A DNA stretch of 64,000 nucleotides, from contig NZ_AMPG01000002.1 of assembly GCF_000299415.1 (NCBI RefSeq), positions 919,674 through 983,673 of the forward strand, written 5' to 3'. Shown here one piece after another: positions 17,019-24,971 of this stretch (its first letter is position 1; the number at the start of each line of letters is the position of its first letter). The position numbers and the translations under genes were made by a program. The notes beneath the pieces are model-generated. The model saw only the letters and a program-made list of their open reading frames with translations. It searched no databases and was not told where the DNA came from. This DNA is from Candidatus Microthrix parvicella Bio17-1 (GTDB lineage: Bacteria > Actinomycetota > Acidimicrobiia > Acidimicrobiales > Microtrichaceae).

Positions 17019-17557
17019 TCAGGGCTTGTTGGTGCCGACCACCCAGATGGCGAAGAACTGGGTGGCACCGCCGTAGGCGTGGCCCAGCGCACGGCGCACG
17101 CCGTCCACCTGATGGTCGCCGGCCTGGCCCCGCACCTGCATCGCCGCCTCACCGAAACGGATCATGCCCGACGCACCGATCGGGTTGGACGACAACACCC
17201 CGCCGGACATGTTCACCGGCAGCTTCCCGTCGGGGCCGGTGGCACCCGACTCGGTCAGCTTCCAGCCCTCCCCCACCTCAGCAAAGCCCAGGTTCTCCAT
17301 CCACATCGGCTCATACCAACTGAACGGCACGTAACACTCGACCGCGTCGATCTCCTCGATCGGGTTGGTGATCCCCGCCTGGGAGTACACGTCGGCCACG
17401 CAGTCACGCCCGGCCTGCGGGTCCACCTGGTCTCGTCCGGCGGCCATGGCGGGCTCCGAACGGATCGACATGCCCTGAATCCACGCCGGCTGACGCCCCT
17501 CGGCGGCCGCCGCATCCGCGGTCGCCTCGTCGCCGAGCACCATCACAAACGCACCAT
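17019..17557 (-). pseudogene. Thiolase-like gene, 3'-end copy 1
   Basis: This segment matches the last ~180 codons of the intact gene at 20130-21299, from GAFVMVLGDEATADAAAA to the final VVGT.KP, then stops. Upstream of 17557 the sequence changes abruptly to that of the AbiEii remnant. It has no start codon of its own. At two sites it shares the variants found in copy 2 (DQVDPQ and DVYSQ) and not those of the full gene (DQVNPQ and DVYAQ). The last codons and stop context also differ from the full-length gene. Confidence 0.9.
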
Positions 17558-17569
17558 TTCGCCGGACAC

Positions 17570-18033
17570 CTACAGGAGGTGAGCGAGTTCGTGCACGCGA
17601 GCGCAACAGGACTCGAAGTCGGATCGGGGCGCTCCAGCCCACACGAGATTCGCCAACACGATGTCGTGGTAGGCATCGGCAGCTTCTGTGGATGCGGTGG
17701 CGTCCCAAGCTGGGCTTGCGGCGAACCCACCTTTGGGCCGATCGACGGTGGGGAGTCCGGCGGCTCGGGAGTGTTCGGTGACCTCGCGGGCGAGCACGTC
17801 GACGGGAGGCTCCGAGAGCTGAGCGACCACGTCATCGTTTCGCAGTAGTCGGTCGACGTCGTAGTAGTGGCGGGCGGTCACAGATTGCGTTGTGCGTCGC
17901 CTTCGGTCGCTGTGTGATGGAGCAACATGAGCTTGTCGACCAACGTCCGGATTGGTTCAAGCACGAGGATGCTGACGGGTTGCGATTCAGCGAAATCGAT
18001 CGGGAGCCCAATGGACTCGGCATGCTCGGTCAT
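17570..18033 (-). pseudogene. AbiEii-like nucleotidyltransferase toxin, N-terminally short and frameshifted
   Basis: The ATG at 18033 overlaps the AbiEi stop as ATGA. The first frame reads MTEHAESIGLPIDFAESQ, then VSILVLEPIRTLVDKLMLLH, a well-known internal AbiEii segment, and ends at TGA 17880-17878. The continuation (VTARHYYDVDRLLRNDDVV) is in the next frame through 17570, so a single-base change splits the gene. The N-terminal GG...S and D-x-D catalytic region of AbiEii, expected ~100 residues earlier, is absent even though the coupled start is preserved. The product is unlikely to be an active transferase. Confidence 0.75.
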
Positions 18034-18632
18034 GCGCTCACAGCTTGATCGAGCCCGAGTTCATCGAATCGATCCCGAGCTGCGACGTGGTACTCGCGGG
18101 CCAGCTGTTGGGCGAGCAGCTCTGGGCGGATCGCTCCCCCCTTGGCCAACCGACCGGCCACATCGGCCACGTCAATCCACGGCGCTTCGACGACTCCCGG
18201 ACCAGCCCGAAGCACCTCCAACAACGCGACCTCCACGGGGTGCAGCCCTGCTATGCGGCGCTCGATTGAACGGGACGCGAACCGCACCCCAACAATCGGT
18301 GCTGGGACCCTGCCCGCTACCGCAACCTGTTCGATGGCGGGAACCTGTGTGGTCAGCCCGAGGCTCTGGACAGCTGATACTCCAGAGGGCCCCGAGCCGA
18401 GGCCAGCGATCTCCAACGCAACCTCGAGCGGGCGGGGCAGCGGCATGCCCGCCCGGGTCTTGGGCCCTTTCCAATAGAGGCCCTTGCGGACTCGCACGAC
18501 CTCGCCTTCGGCGGCGAGACGAGACATTTCGCATTCCACTGCGCGGCGAGAGCCCGGGATCGACGCAGGTGAGATGAAGCACCGGACAGGGTTGCGCTCA
18601 ACATGCTCTCGAACATTCTGCGCCATACTCAT
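18030..18632 (-). CDS. AbiEi-like antitoxin/transcriptional regulator
   Basis: 200 residues from the ATG at 18632. The N-terminus is a winged helix (CFISPASIPGSRRAVECEMSRLAAEGEVVRVRKGLYWKG), as in AbiEi antitoxins, which repress the abiE operon. The C-terminal domain (VAGRVPAPIVGVRFASRS, LLEVLRAGPGVVEAPW) resembles the AbiEi antitoxin domain. It is translationally coupled to the damaged AbiEii gene. The frame itself is intact, so it may survive as an orphan repressor. Confidence 0.8.
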   Translation of the reverse strand: MSMAQNVREHVERNPVRCFISPASIPGSRRAVECEMSRLAAEGEVVRVRKGLYWKGPKTRAGMPLPRPLEVALEIAGLGSGPSGVSAVQSLGLTTQVPAIEQVAVAGRVPAPIVGVRFASRSIERRIAGLHPVEVALLEVLRAGPGVVEAPWIDVADVAGRLAKGGAIRPELLAQQLAREYHVAARDRFDELGLDQAVSA

Positions 18633-18640
18633 GAGAGTAA

Positions 18641-18646
18641 ATTGTA
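18641..18646 (-). promoter_or_regulatory. Probable -10 element of the abiEi gene
   Basis: TACAAT lies eight bases before the ATG at 18632, which places the expected transcription start at or next to the start codon. There is no ribosome site in between, so a leaderless message is likely. No clear -35 hexamer is visible. Confidence 0.45.
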
Positions 18647-18749
18647 TCAACTTTCTCGCAAGGCTGCCGCAGCTCTGCTGGCCAACCGGGGACGATCGTG
18701 CCGGTCTGGACCGGCAGGATCGTCCCGAGTTCGGCGTGCTGGGGGGAAA

Positions 18750-18765
18750 CGGCGCCGCGGCGCCG
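18750..18765. repeat. 16-bp perfect GC palindrome at a repeat junction
   Basis: CGGCGCCGCGGCGCCG sits directly at the 3' boundary of thiolase-tail copy 2. The same core occurs in the 24-bp palindrome at 41612-41635. It has no T-tract on either side, so a simple intrinsic terminator is unlikely. Confidence 0.5.
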
Positions 18766-18766
18766 C

Positions 18767-19217
18767 CTACGGCTTGTCGGTGCCGACCACCCAGATCGCA
18801 AAAAACTGCGCTGCACCGCCGTAGGCGTGGCCCAGCGCACGGCGCACGCCGTCAACCTGATGGTCACCGGCCTGACCCCGCACCTGCATGGCCGCCTCAC
18901 CGAAGCGGATCATGCCCGACGCACCGATCAGGTTGGACGACAACACCCCGCCGGACATGTTCACCGGCAGCTTCCCGTCCGGGCCGGTGGCACCCGACTC
19001 GGTCAGCTTCCAGCCCTCCCCCACCTCAGCAAAGCCCAGGTTCTCCATCCACATCGGCTCATACCAACTGAACGGCACGTAACACTCGACCGCGTCGATC
19101 TCCTCGATCGGGTTGGTGATCCCCGCCTGGGAGTACACGTCGGCCACGCAGTCACGCCCGGCCTGCGGGTCCACCTGGTCTCGTCCGGCAGCCATCGCCG
19201 GCTCCGAACGGATCGAC
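18767..19217 (-). pseudogene. Thiolase-like gene, 3'-end copy 2
   Basis: The last ~150 codons of the thiolase gene, from IRSEPAMAAGRDQVD to VVGTDKP, ending in TAG where the full gene has TGA. Upstream of 19217 the match stops within one codon and the sequence becomes a different small gene, giving a chimeric open frame to 19318. One substitution (SSNLIGASG for SSNPIGASG) is private. The DQVDPQ and DVYSQ variants are shared with copy 1. Confidence 0.9.
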
Positions 19218-19318
19218 CTTGCGGCAGGCCCTGGCGAGCAACTCAGGAGACTCCTTGCTGACATCGACCGCTCGTCCGCTTCGGCTGCATCCTGGATCTT
19301 GGCCAACGCCTCGGTCAT
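19218..19318 (-). pseudogene. 5' fragment of a small gene cut by thiolase-tail copy 2
   Basis: From the ATG at 19318 the frame reads MTEALAKIQDAAEADERSMS and then loses similarity to anything before running into the thiolase tail. The start overlaps the stop of the nucleotidyltransferase remnant (ATGA type), so it was probably the next gene of that module. Too short to assign a family. Confidence 0.4.
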
Positions 19319-19708
19319 CGATCTGGTCGGCTGGGGTCAGATGCTTGGCCAGCAATTCGTCGAAGCTCGGGGAGAGCCTGTGTGTCCTTCGAGCGACCGG
19401 CGAACTCCTTGGAAATGATGATGTCGCCGAGGTCGGCAACCTCGACGTCGATGTCAGTCCCAGCCGGTCGCAGCGCGATCGCCCCTTGTTGAAGGGCTTC
19501 GTAGCCGACTGGCATCCCATCTGCGTCCGGGATGCCGACCAGGACGTCGATTCTGCCAAGGCTGGTTTGCCAGGTGGTGACCTCACGTTCGATGAGCACT
19601 TCGGGCGTGACTGCGTCGCCTTCTGCGCGTGGCCCCGTATCCACCCACCAAGACGTATGAGATCCGATGGGCGTCCAGATGCTCGACCCAGCGGTCGGGT
19701 TCAAACAT
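19315..19708 (-). pseudogene. Nucleotidyltransferase toxin with internal deletion
   Basis: The ATG at 19708 starts MFEPDRWVEHLDAHRISYVL and VGGYGAT, the usual beginning of a TA-type nucleotidyltransferase. The catalytic D-x-D segment that should follow is missing. The sequence resumes in another frame as EGDAVTPEVLIEREVTTWQ and runs through RIDVLVGIPDADG and DIIISKEFAGRSKDTQALPE, the conserved C-terminal block (SKE..R.KD..ALPEL). A deletion of some dozens of codons with a frame change explains both. It should be inactive. Confidence 0.7.
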
Positions 19709-19726
19709 CTCGGGCCGGTTGGATGT

Positions 19727-20068
19727 TCATCGGGAGCGCGTTGGGAACTTCCACGGGACGTCATCCTCAGTCGGCGGTTCGAGGTCAGTGAACAGCTCGT
19801 CCCAATCGTCTCGGGTGATGTCGGGAAACCGGGGGGCTGTTGCGATGATCCGGAGGCCTGCGCCCGACCGGTGGGTATCCGGGAACTCGCGCTTGTAATT
19901 GTCGATCAGGAACTGGACTTCAGCTTCAGAGCCATCAAAGGTTCGGTGCACCGGCGCTTGCGCCGGGGTGCCATCGTCGAGGCCTGGGTCGACTCCGCCG
20001 AGGCACTCCAGAAGCTCGCGAGCGGACGTCACCTTTGTGGCAACACCAGGCTGATAGTTCCTGCTCAT
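19727..20068 (-). CDS. Small acidic protein upstream of the nucleotidyltransferase remnant
   Basis: 113 residues, ATG at 20068. The sequence has an N-terminal basic segment, GSEAEVQFLIDNYKREFPDT in the middle and a very acidic C-terminus (DITRDDWDELFTDLEPP). Its 3' end lies just upstream of the nucleotidyltransferase start, the place expected for an antitoxin. No family recognised; the antitoxin role is inferred from position only. Confidence 0.5.
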   Translation of the reverse strand: MSRNYQPGVATKVTSARELLECLGGVDPGLDDGTPAQAPVHRTFDGSEAEVQFLIDNYKREFPDTHRSGAGLRIIATAPRFPDITRDDWDELFTDLEPPTEDDVPWKFPTRSR

Positions 20069-20129
20069 GGATCAGAGTCTACGGCTCGGATGAGACAAGT
20101 GGAGGCCCGATGACCCCGCAGCGACTCTG

Positions 20130-21299
20130 TCAGGGTTTGTCGGTGCCGACCACCCAGATGGCAAAGAACTGGGTGGCGCCGCCGTAGGCGTGGCCCAGCG
20201 CACGGCGCACGCCGTCCACCTGGTGGTCGCCGGCCTGGCCCCGCACCTGCATGGCCGCCTCACCGAAGCGGATCATGCCCGACGCACCGATCGGGTTGGA
20301 CGACAGCACGCCGCCGGACATGTTCACCGGCAGCTTCCCGTCGGGGCCGGTGGCACCCGACTCGGTCAGCTTCCAGCCCTCCCCCACCTCAGCAAAGCCC
20401 AGGTTCTCCATCCACATCGGCTCATACCAACTGAACGGCACGTAACACTCGACCGCGTCGATCTCCTCGATCGGATTGGTGATCCCCGCCTGGGCATACA
20501 CGTCGGCCACGCAGTCGCGGCCGGCCTGCGGGTTCACCTGGTCGCGTCCGGCGGCCATGGCGGGCTCCGAACGGATCGACATGCCCTGGATCCACGCCGG
20601 CTGGCGCCCCTCGGCGGCCGCCGCATCAGCGGTCGCCTCGTCGCCGAGCACCATCACAAACGCACCATCGGACGACGGGCAGGTCTCCGAGTAGCGGATC
20701 GGATCCCACAGCATCAGCGACTCGCGCACCGACTCGTAGGTGATCTCGGGCTCGTGCAGGTGCGCATACGGGTTGCGCAGCGCGTTCAGCCGGTCCTTCA
20801 CCGCCACCTGGATGCCGATGTCGTCGGGCGCACCGGAGCGGGCGATGTAGTTGCGGATGTAGGGGGCGAAGTAGCCGCCCGCACCCGCCACCAGCTGCTG
20901 CTGGAACGGGATCTGAAACGACAGCGCCCACATCGCCTCCGAGCAGCTCTGCATCTCCCAGGCCACGGTCAGCACCCGGCGGGCCACACCCGATTCGATG
21001 TGGTTGGCCGCCACGATGGCGGTCGAGCCGCCCACCGACCCGGCGGTGTGCACCCGCAACAGCGGCTTGCCCACCGCGCCGATGGCGTCGGCCAGGGCGT
21101 ACTCGGGCACCATGACGCCCTCAAAGAAGTCGGGCGCCTTGCCGACGACGACGGCGTCGATGTCGGCCATCGTCATGTGGGCGTCCTCGAGCGCCCGATA
21201 CACGGCCTCCCGCAGCAGCCCGGGCAACGACACGTCGCCCCGGGTGGAGGCGTACTTGGTCTGTCCGGTTCCGACGACGGCAACGCGGTTGGAACTCAT
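20130..21299 (-). CDS. Thiolase-like (lipid-transfer/Ltp type) protein, intact copy
   Basis: 389 residues. The thiolase fold is evident: N-terminal VAVVGTGQTKY, MTMADIDAVVVG, the dimer-core LLRVHTAGSVGGSTAI, and C-terminal NPIGASGMIRFGEAAMQVRG and GHAYGGATQFF. At the position of the nucleophilic cysteine of true thiolases I see TAGSVGG with no cysteine, as in Ltp2-like aldolases that release side chains from acyl-CoAs. Those enzymes work in complex with DUF35 partners, and two DUF35 genes are in the same operon. Last gene of the four. Its 3' end is the source of, or cousin to, the two tail copies downstream. Confidence 0.85.
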   Translation of the reverse strand: MSSNRVAVVGTGQTKYASTRGDVSLPGLLREAVYRALEDAHMTMADIDAVVVGKAPDFFEGVMVPEYALADAIGAVGKPLLRVHTAGSVGGSTAIVAANHIESGVARRVLTVAWEMQSCSEAMWALSFQIPFQQQLVAGAGGYFAPYIRNYIARSGAPDDIGIQVAVKDRLNALRNPYAHLHEPEITYESVRESLMLWDPIRYSETCPSSDGAFVMVLGDEATADAAAAEGRQPAWIQGMSIRSEPAMAAGRDQVNPQAGRDCVADVYAQAGITNPIEEIDAVECYVPFSWYEPMWMENLGFAEVGEGWKLTESGATGPDGKLPVNMSGGVLSSNPIGASGMIRFGEAAMQVRGQAGDHQVDGVRRALGHAYGGATQFFAIWVVGTDKP

Positions 21300-22429
21300 C
21301 GGCTGCCCTCCGGCTGGTTGGATGTAGATAGTTGGTCGGATGCACTGGATCGCTCAGCGTCGAGCACCGCCACCAGGTTGTGTTGCATCAGGTGTCCGCC
21401 GGTGGCGTGCGCCACGCCGCGGTTGGCTGTGCCGTCGAAGATGCGGTTGGCCACCTCTCCGATGCGGATCATGCCAGCGGCCATCATCGGGTTGGCGGCC
21501 AGCGGCCCACCGGACGGGTTGATCACCACGTCGTCTGCCAGGCCCATCTCGTTGCGCAGGATCGCCTCGTGGTGGGTGAAGCAGGTGTGCAGCTCGGCCA
21601 CGTCGATCGGGCCGTCGCCAACGCCGGCGCCCTCGGCTGCCAGGCGGGCCGACGGGGCCCGTGTGAGGTCGCGCACCGACAGCGAGTGGGCGTCGATGCG
21701 GTGGTCCAGCCCGGTGATCCAGGCGGGCCGGGCGCACAGCTCGGTGGCCCGTTCGGGCGATGCCAGCACGATGGCGGCGCCCCCGTCGGTGATCGGGGCG
21801 CAGTCGTCGCGGCGCAGCGGGTTGGCCAGGTAGTCCCCGGTGAGCAGCTCGGCGGCGCTGCGGTCCCAGGCCAGCTGGGCGTTGGGGTTGTCCCGGGCGC
21901 TGCGACGGTCGCGGGCGGCCACCTCGGCCATCTCGGCCTCGGAGGTGACGCCGGCCTCGATGCAGGCCCGGGCCTGGAGGGCGGCCAGCTCCACCGAGGT
22001 GGGCCACAGCGGGGCGGTGTAATAGGGCTCGCACATGCGGCTGAGCACCCGGGGCAGGTCGCCGGGGCTCGACTTGCCGTAGCCGTACACCAGGGCGGTA
22101 TCGGCGTGGCCCGAGCGGATCTTCAGGTACGCCTCGTACAGCGCCCAGGCGCCGTCCATCTCCACGTGGCTTTCGGCCACCGGCGGCCAGGCGCCGATGG
22201 CGTCGAGCGTCATCACAAAGCTGAACGCCTGCCCGGCCAGGTAGTCCGACGAGCCGGAGCAGTAGAAGTCGAACTCGTTGTGCTTGAGCCCCACCTGTTC
22301 CATCACCTCGGCGATCACCGGCTGGATCATCTCGATCTCGCTCAGCGTCTCGGCCGCTCGCACGTGCTTGGTTTGGGCGAACCCGACGATGGCAACGTCT
22401 TGGCCCGCTGAGAAGTTTGAATGGGTCAT
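21296..22429 (-). CDS. Thiolase-like (lipid-transfer/Ltp type) protein
   Basis: 377 residues from the ATG at 22429, five bases after GAGG. It is a paralogue of the next gene: DVAIVGFAQTKHV at the N-terminus, VDMAL-type core replaced by AESHVEMDGAWALYEAYLKI, and C-terminal NPSGGPLAANPMMAAGMIRI and GHLMQHNLVAVL. Again the active-site cysteine position lacks cysteine. Its stop overlaps the start of the following thiolase by four bases, so the pair is likely made in equal amounts and may form a heteromer. Lipid or steroid side-chain degradation is a reasonable inference. Confidence 0.85.
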   Translation of the reverse strand: MTHSNFSAGQDVAIVGFAQTKHVRAAETLSEIEMIQPVIAEVMEQVGLKHNEFDFYCSGSSDYLAGQAFSFVMTLDAIGAWPPVAESHVEMDGAWALYEAYLKIRSGHADTALVYGYGKSSPGDLPRVLSRMCEPYYTAPLWPTSVELAALQARACIEAGVTSEAEMAEVAARDRRSARDNPNAQLAWDRSAAELLTGDYLANPLRRDDCAPITDGGAAIVLASPERATELCARPAWITGLDHRIDAHSLSVRDLTRAPSARLAAEGAGVGDGPIDVAELHTCFTHHEAILRNEMGLADDVVINPSGGPLAANPMMAAGMIRIGEVANRIFDGTANRGVAHATGGHLMQHNLVAVLDAERSSASDQLSTSNQPEGSR

Positions 22430-22436
22430 GAGCACC

Positions 22437-23024
22437 TCACACGAACTGGGCGTAGCTGGCAGGGTCGGCGTCTTCTTCGCCGTTGGGTCTCCACCACTTG
22501 ATGTTCTCGAAGCTGGTGGTCAGGTCGGCGTCGTCCACCCACACCGCCTCCACCCGCATACCGGAGTGGATCTGGTCGAAGGGCACCTCCTGGATCAGCC
22601 CGTACAGCGGCACGCTCGAGCCGTCCGGCACCACGAGTGCGGTCACGTACGGCAGCTCGTGATCGCCGCCGCTGAACTGCACGTTCACCACGCAGTAGCT
22701 CGTCACCGTGCCCTTGTGGGCCAGCTCCACCCGCTCGGCGGCCGCCAGGCCGTTGGTGGGGATCACACCGGTCGGCGGTGTGTACACCGTGTCCGACTCG
22801 GGGTCCCGCTCCCCCAGCAGGCGCTTCTCGGCCATCCCCCGCAGAAAGGCCGATCGGGCGGTGCCGGGTGTGTAGCTGTAGGTCAGCGCAGCAGGCGTGC
22901 GGATGCTGGCCACCGTCTCGGCGTCGGCCAGCACGTCGATCGCCGACGTGTCGACGGCCGGCTGGCTCCACAGGCCCCCAGGCAGCGTGGAAATGGGTCG
23001 ATCGGTTGTGTCGTCGGCGCTCAT
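22437..23024 (-). CDS. DUF35 OB-fold acyl-CoA-associated protein
   Basis: 195 residues from the ATG at 23024, which overlaps the previous gene's stop as ATGA. After a 60-residue leader comes a rubredoxin-like hairpin region (LLGERDPESDTVYTPP) in which the usual zinc cysteines are absent, then the OB barrel (AHKGTVTSYCVVNVQF, LPLYGLIQEVPFDQIHSGM). DUF35 proteins bind acyl-CoA and dock on thiolase or hydratase partners. Loss of the zinc site is seen in some partners of Ltp enzymes. Second gene of the operon. Confidence 0.82.
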   Translation of the reverse strand: MSADDTTDRPISTLPGGLWSQPAVDTSAIDVLADAETVASIRTPAALTYSYTPGTARSAFLRGMAEKRLLGERDPESDTVYTPPTGVIPTNGLAAAERVELAHKGTVTSYCVVNVQFSGGDHELPYVTALVVPDGSSVPLYGLIQEVPFDQIHSGMRVEAVWVDDADLTTSFENIKWWRPNGEEDADPASYAQFV

Positions 23025-23491
23025 GACGAGGCCTCGCTCTCGTCGGTCTCCGGTGCGAAGTGGAAGTCGGTGATGGCGCCGGTGCGCTCCTCGGCCCACG
23101 CCACCCGTACCCGCTGGCCCACCGACACGTCGTCGGGGGAAGCAACGTCCAGAGCATGCAACATCGGCGTGTCGACGCAGTCCAGGCGCACCAGCACCCA
23201 AGCGAAGGGCCGATCGAATGGCTGGCCCTCACGGGGCTCCGTAACCCACGTCCACGACTCGACAGTGCCGGTGTCGCCAACCGGCACCAGCTCGGTCAGC
23301 GGCTCGGCGGTCACCGGGTCATATTCCTGGGGCGGACAGATCACCGAACCGTCGGCGGCCTTGATGCCCAGCAGGCGACCCTCCCGCACAGCGGTGAAGA
23401 ACGCCCCGATCACCGGCCCGGTCGTTCGCCGGAATGGGTACTCGATGACAAGCGGCGCACGCAGCACCTCGTCGATGGTCTCAGCAGCCAT
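23021..23491 (-). CDS. DUF35 OB-fold acyl-CoA-associated protein
   Basis: 156 residues from the ATG at 23491, preceded by AAGGGGGA. Domain order is an N-terminal helix (LVIEYPFRRTTGPVIGAFFTA), a degenerate zinc ribbon with only one cysteine (GSVICPPQEYDP), and an OB fold (GTVESWTWVTEP, RPFAWVLVRLD, GQRVRVAWAEER). First gene of the four-gene operon with the second OB protein and two thiolase-like enzymes. It probably delivers or positions acyl-CoA for them. Confidence 0.85.
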   Translation of the reverse strand: MAAETIDEVLRAPLVIEYPFRRTTGPVIGAFFTAVREGRLLGIKAADGSVICPPQEYDPVTAEPLTELVPVGDTGTVESWTWVTEPREGQPFDRPFAWVLVRLDCVDTPMLHALDVASPDDVSVGQRVRVAWAEERTGAITDFHFAPETDESEASS

Positions 23492-23813
23492 GTTCCCCCT
23501 TAATCGATGCACGGCCAAACAAGTCGCCGCCAGCCATCAACGCAGGAGCGATCCAGCCGGGACGGCGCAAGACTAGAACACGTTCTTGTTCCGGCGAGGA
23601 GTTGGCCTCAACAATTCGTTTGAAACTGGAAGCTTGGCCCTCCGACTGTGAAGCTTCAGCCCTTCATCCACCGATTCGCAGTTTGGGCAGCCTGCTCTAC
23701 GGCTCCGCCACGCCTTCAACTTCAGCCTGAACGGTCAGGAGATCGATTCGGCACCAGCCCCTCACGCCAAGCAAACCCGAACAACGATCGACCTACGGCT
23801 ACGCTGCGTGTCC
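23492..23813. other. Divergent intergenic region
   Basis: About 320 bases between the lipid operon and the SIR2 gene, so it must carry both promoters. No open frame of interest. Upstream of SIR2, TACGCT at 23799-23804 is a possible -10 near a leaderless start. Confidence 0.4.
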
Positions 23814-24971
23814 ATGGCAGCGCATCAAGTCCTCGGGTTCGCAAATGAGCTGTCGGCCAAACTCGCGACCCGCTCACGCCACGTCTGCCTCTTTCTCGGG
23901 GCTGGGTCGTCACGGGCGTGTGGGCTACCGGATATGACTGGTCTCACTCGACTCATACAGGCAGGATTAGATGACGCTCTAGCAGATGTGTTCACGTCCC
24001 AGCTGGAGCATCAAAATCTCGAACAGGTATTGAGTCGACTGCGACGGATTTCGACGCTGTTGGATGATGGTGAAGGAACGGTGGACGGTCTAACAGGCGC
24101 AGCTGCGAAAGAACTCGACCAAGATATTTGTCGTCAAATCGTCGACGGCGTCTCGCTCGAAGCAGCAGACGCCACACCAGTCTTGCGGCTGGCGGCATGG
24201 GCGGCGCGAGCCGACTATCACCTCCCGGTCGAGATCTTCACCGTCAACTACGACCTACTTCTCGAGACAGCATTCGACTCTCTTGGGTTGCCCTATTTTG
24301 ATGGCTTCATGGGGTCACTTCGCGCCCGCTTCCGTACAGAATACGTCGAGGCTGGCCCGAGTGAATCGGCTAGCTGGCTACCAGCCTTCTTCACCAGATT
24401 GTGGAAGCTCCACGGGTCAGTGAACTGGGCATGGGAAAACGATCCTCGAGCCGACGTCGTCAGGTTGGGAGGCCCAGTGCATGATGATCAACCGGCTGCG
24501 ATCTACCCGTCCGATGCAAAGTACGACGAGTCGCGTCGTGTGCCCTTCGTCGTGCTTCAGGACCGCTTTCGGCGGGCCCTCCATCATCCAGAATCGCTGG
24601 TCCTGATCAGCGGCTACTCGTTCGGCGACGCTCATCTCAATGAGATGATCTTTGATGCAGCTACCCGGAAACAACGATCCGAATTTATTGCGTTCAGCTA
24701 CGGATCGATTCCTGACGAGGTCGCAGAACGAGCTTTGCTGACACCAAACTTCCAGGCTCTCGGAGCCAATGAGGCTATCATAGGCTGCAAAAGGAGTGGC
24801 TGGACCGCTCCTGGCGACACTCCAACCGAACTATGGAACGACGATAAGTTCGGACTTGGGTCGTTCTCGAACTTAGCTACCTTCCTATCTCGGAGTTCGC
24901 CCCCGCAGAGCGACTTGGAGGCGAGGATGGCTGAACTACTAGCAACGGCAGCGGAGTCAGCCGGTGCCTGA
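23814..24971 (+). CDS. SIR2-like NADase subunit of a SIR2-HerA defence system
   Basis: 385 residues from the ATG at 23814 (an in-frame GTG two codons earlier is possible). The SIR2 signature is complete: VCLFLGAGSSRACGLPD (NAD loop), TVNYDLLLE (Asn/Asp pair), KLHGSVNW (catalytic histidine) and ISGYSFGDAHLN. There is no transmembrane segment. In antiphage systems this domain hydrolyses NAD+ on infection, and the HerA ATPase next door is its known partner (SIR2-HerA, called Nezha in one host). Its stop lies eight bases inside the HerA gene, so the two are translationally coupled. Confidence 0.9.
   Translation: MAAHQVLGFANELSAKLATRSRHVCLFLGAGSSRACGLPDMTGLTRLIQAGLDDALADVFTSQLEHQNLEQVLSRLRRISTLLDDGEGTVDGLTGAAAKELDQDICRQIVDGVSLEAADATPVLRLAAWAARADYHLPVEIFTVNYDLLLETAFDSLGLPYFDGFMGSLRARFRTEYVEAGPSESASWLPAFFTRLWKLHGSVNWAWENDPRADVVRLGGPVHDDQPAAIYPSDAKYDESRRVPFVVLQDRFRRALHHPESLVLISGYSFGDAHLNEMIFDAATRKQRSEFIAFSYGSIPDEVAERALLTPNFQALGANEAIIGCKRSGWTAPGDTPTELWNDDKFGLGSFSNLATFLSRSSPPQSDLEARMAELLATAAESAGA

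Noticed and set aside
20190..22411. Long plus-strand open frames opposite the two thiolase genes
   Set aside because: His/Gly/Arg-rich low-complexity translations that mirror the codon pattern of the real minus-strand genes.
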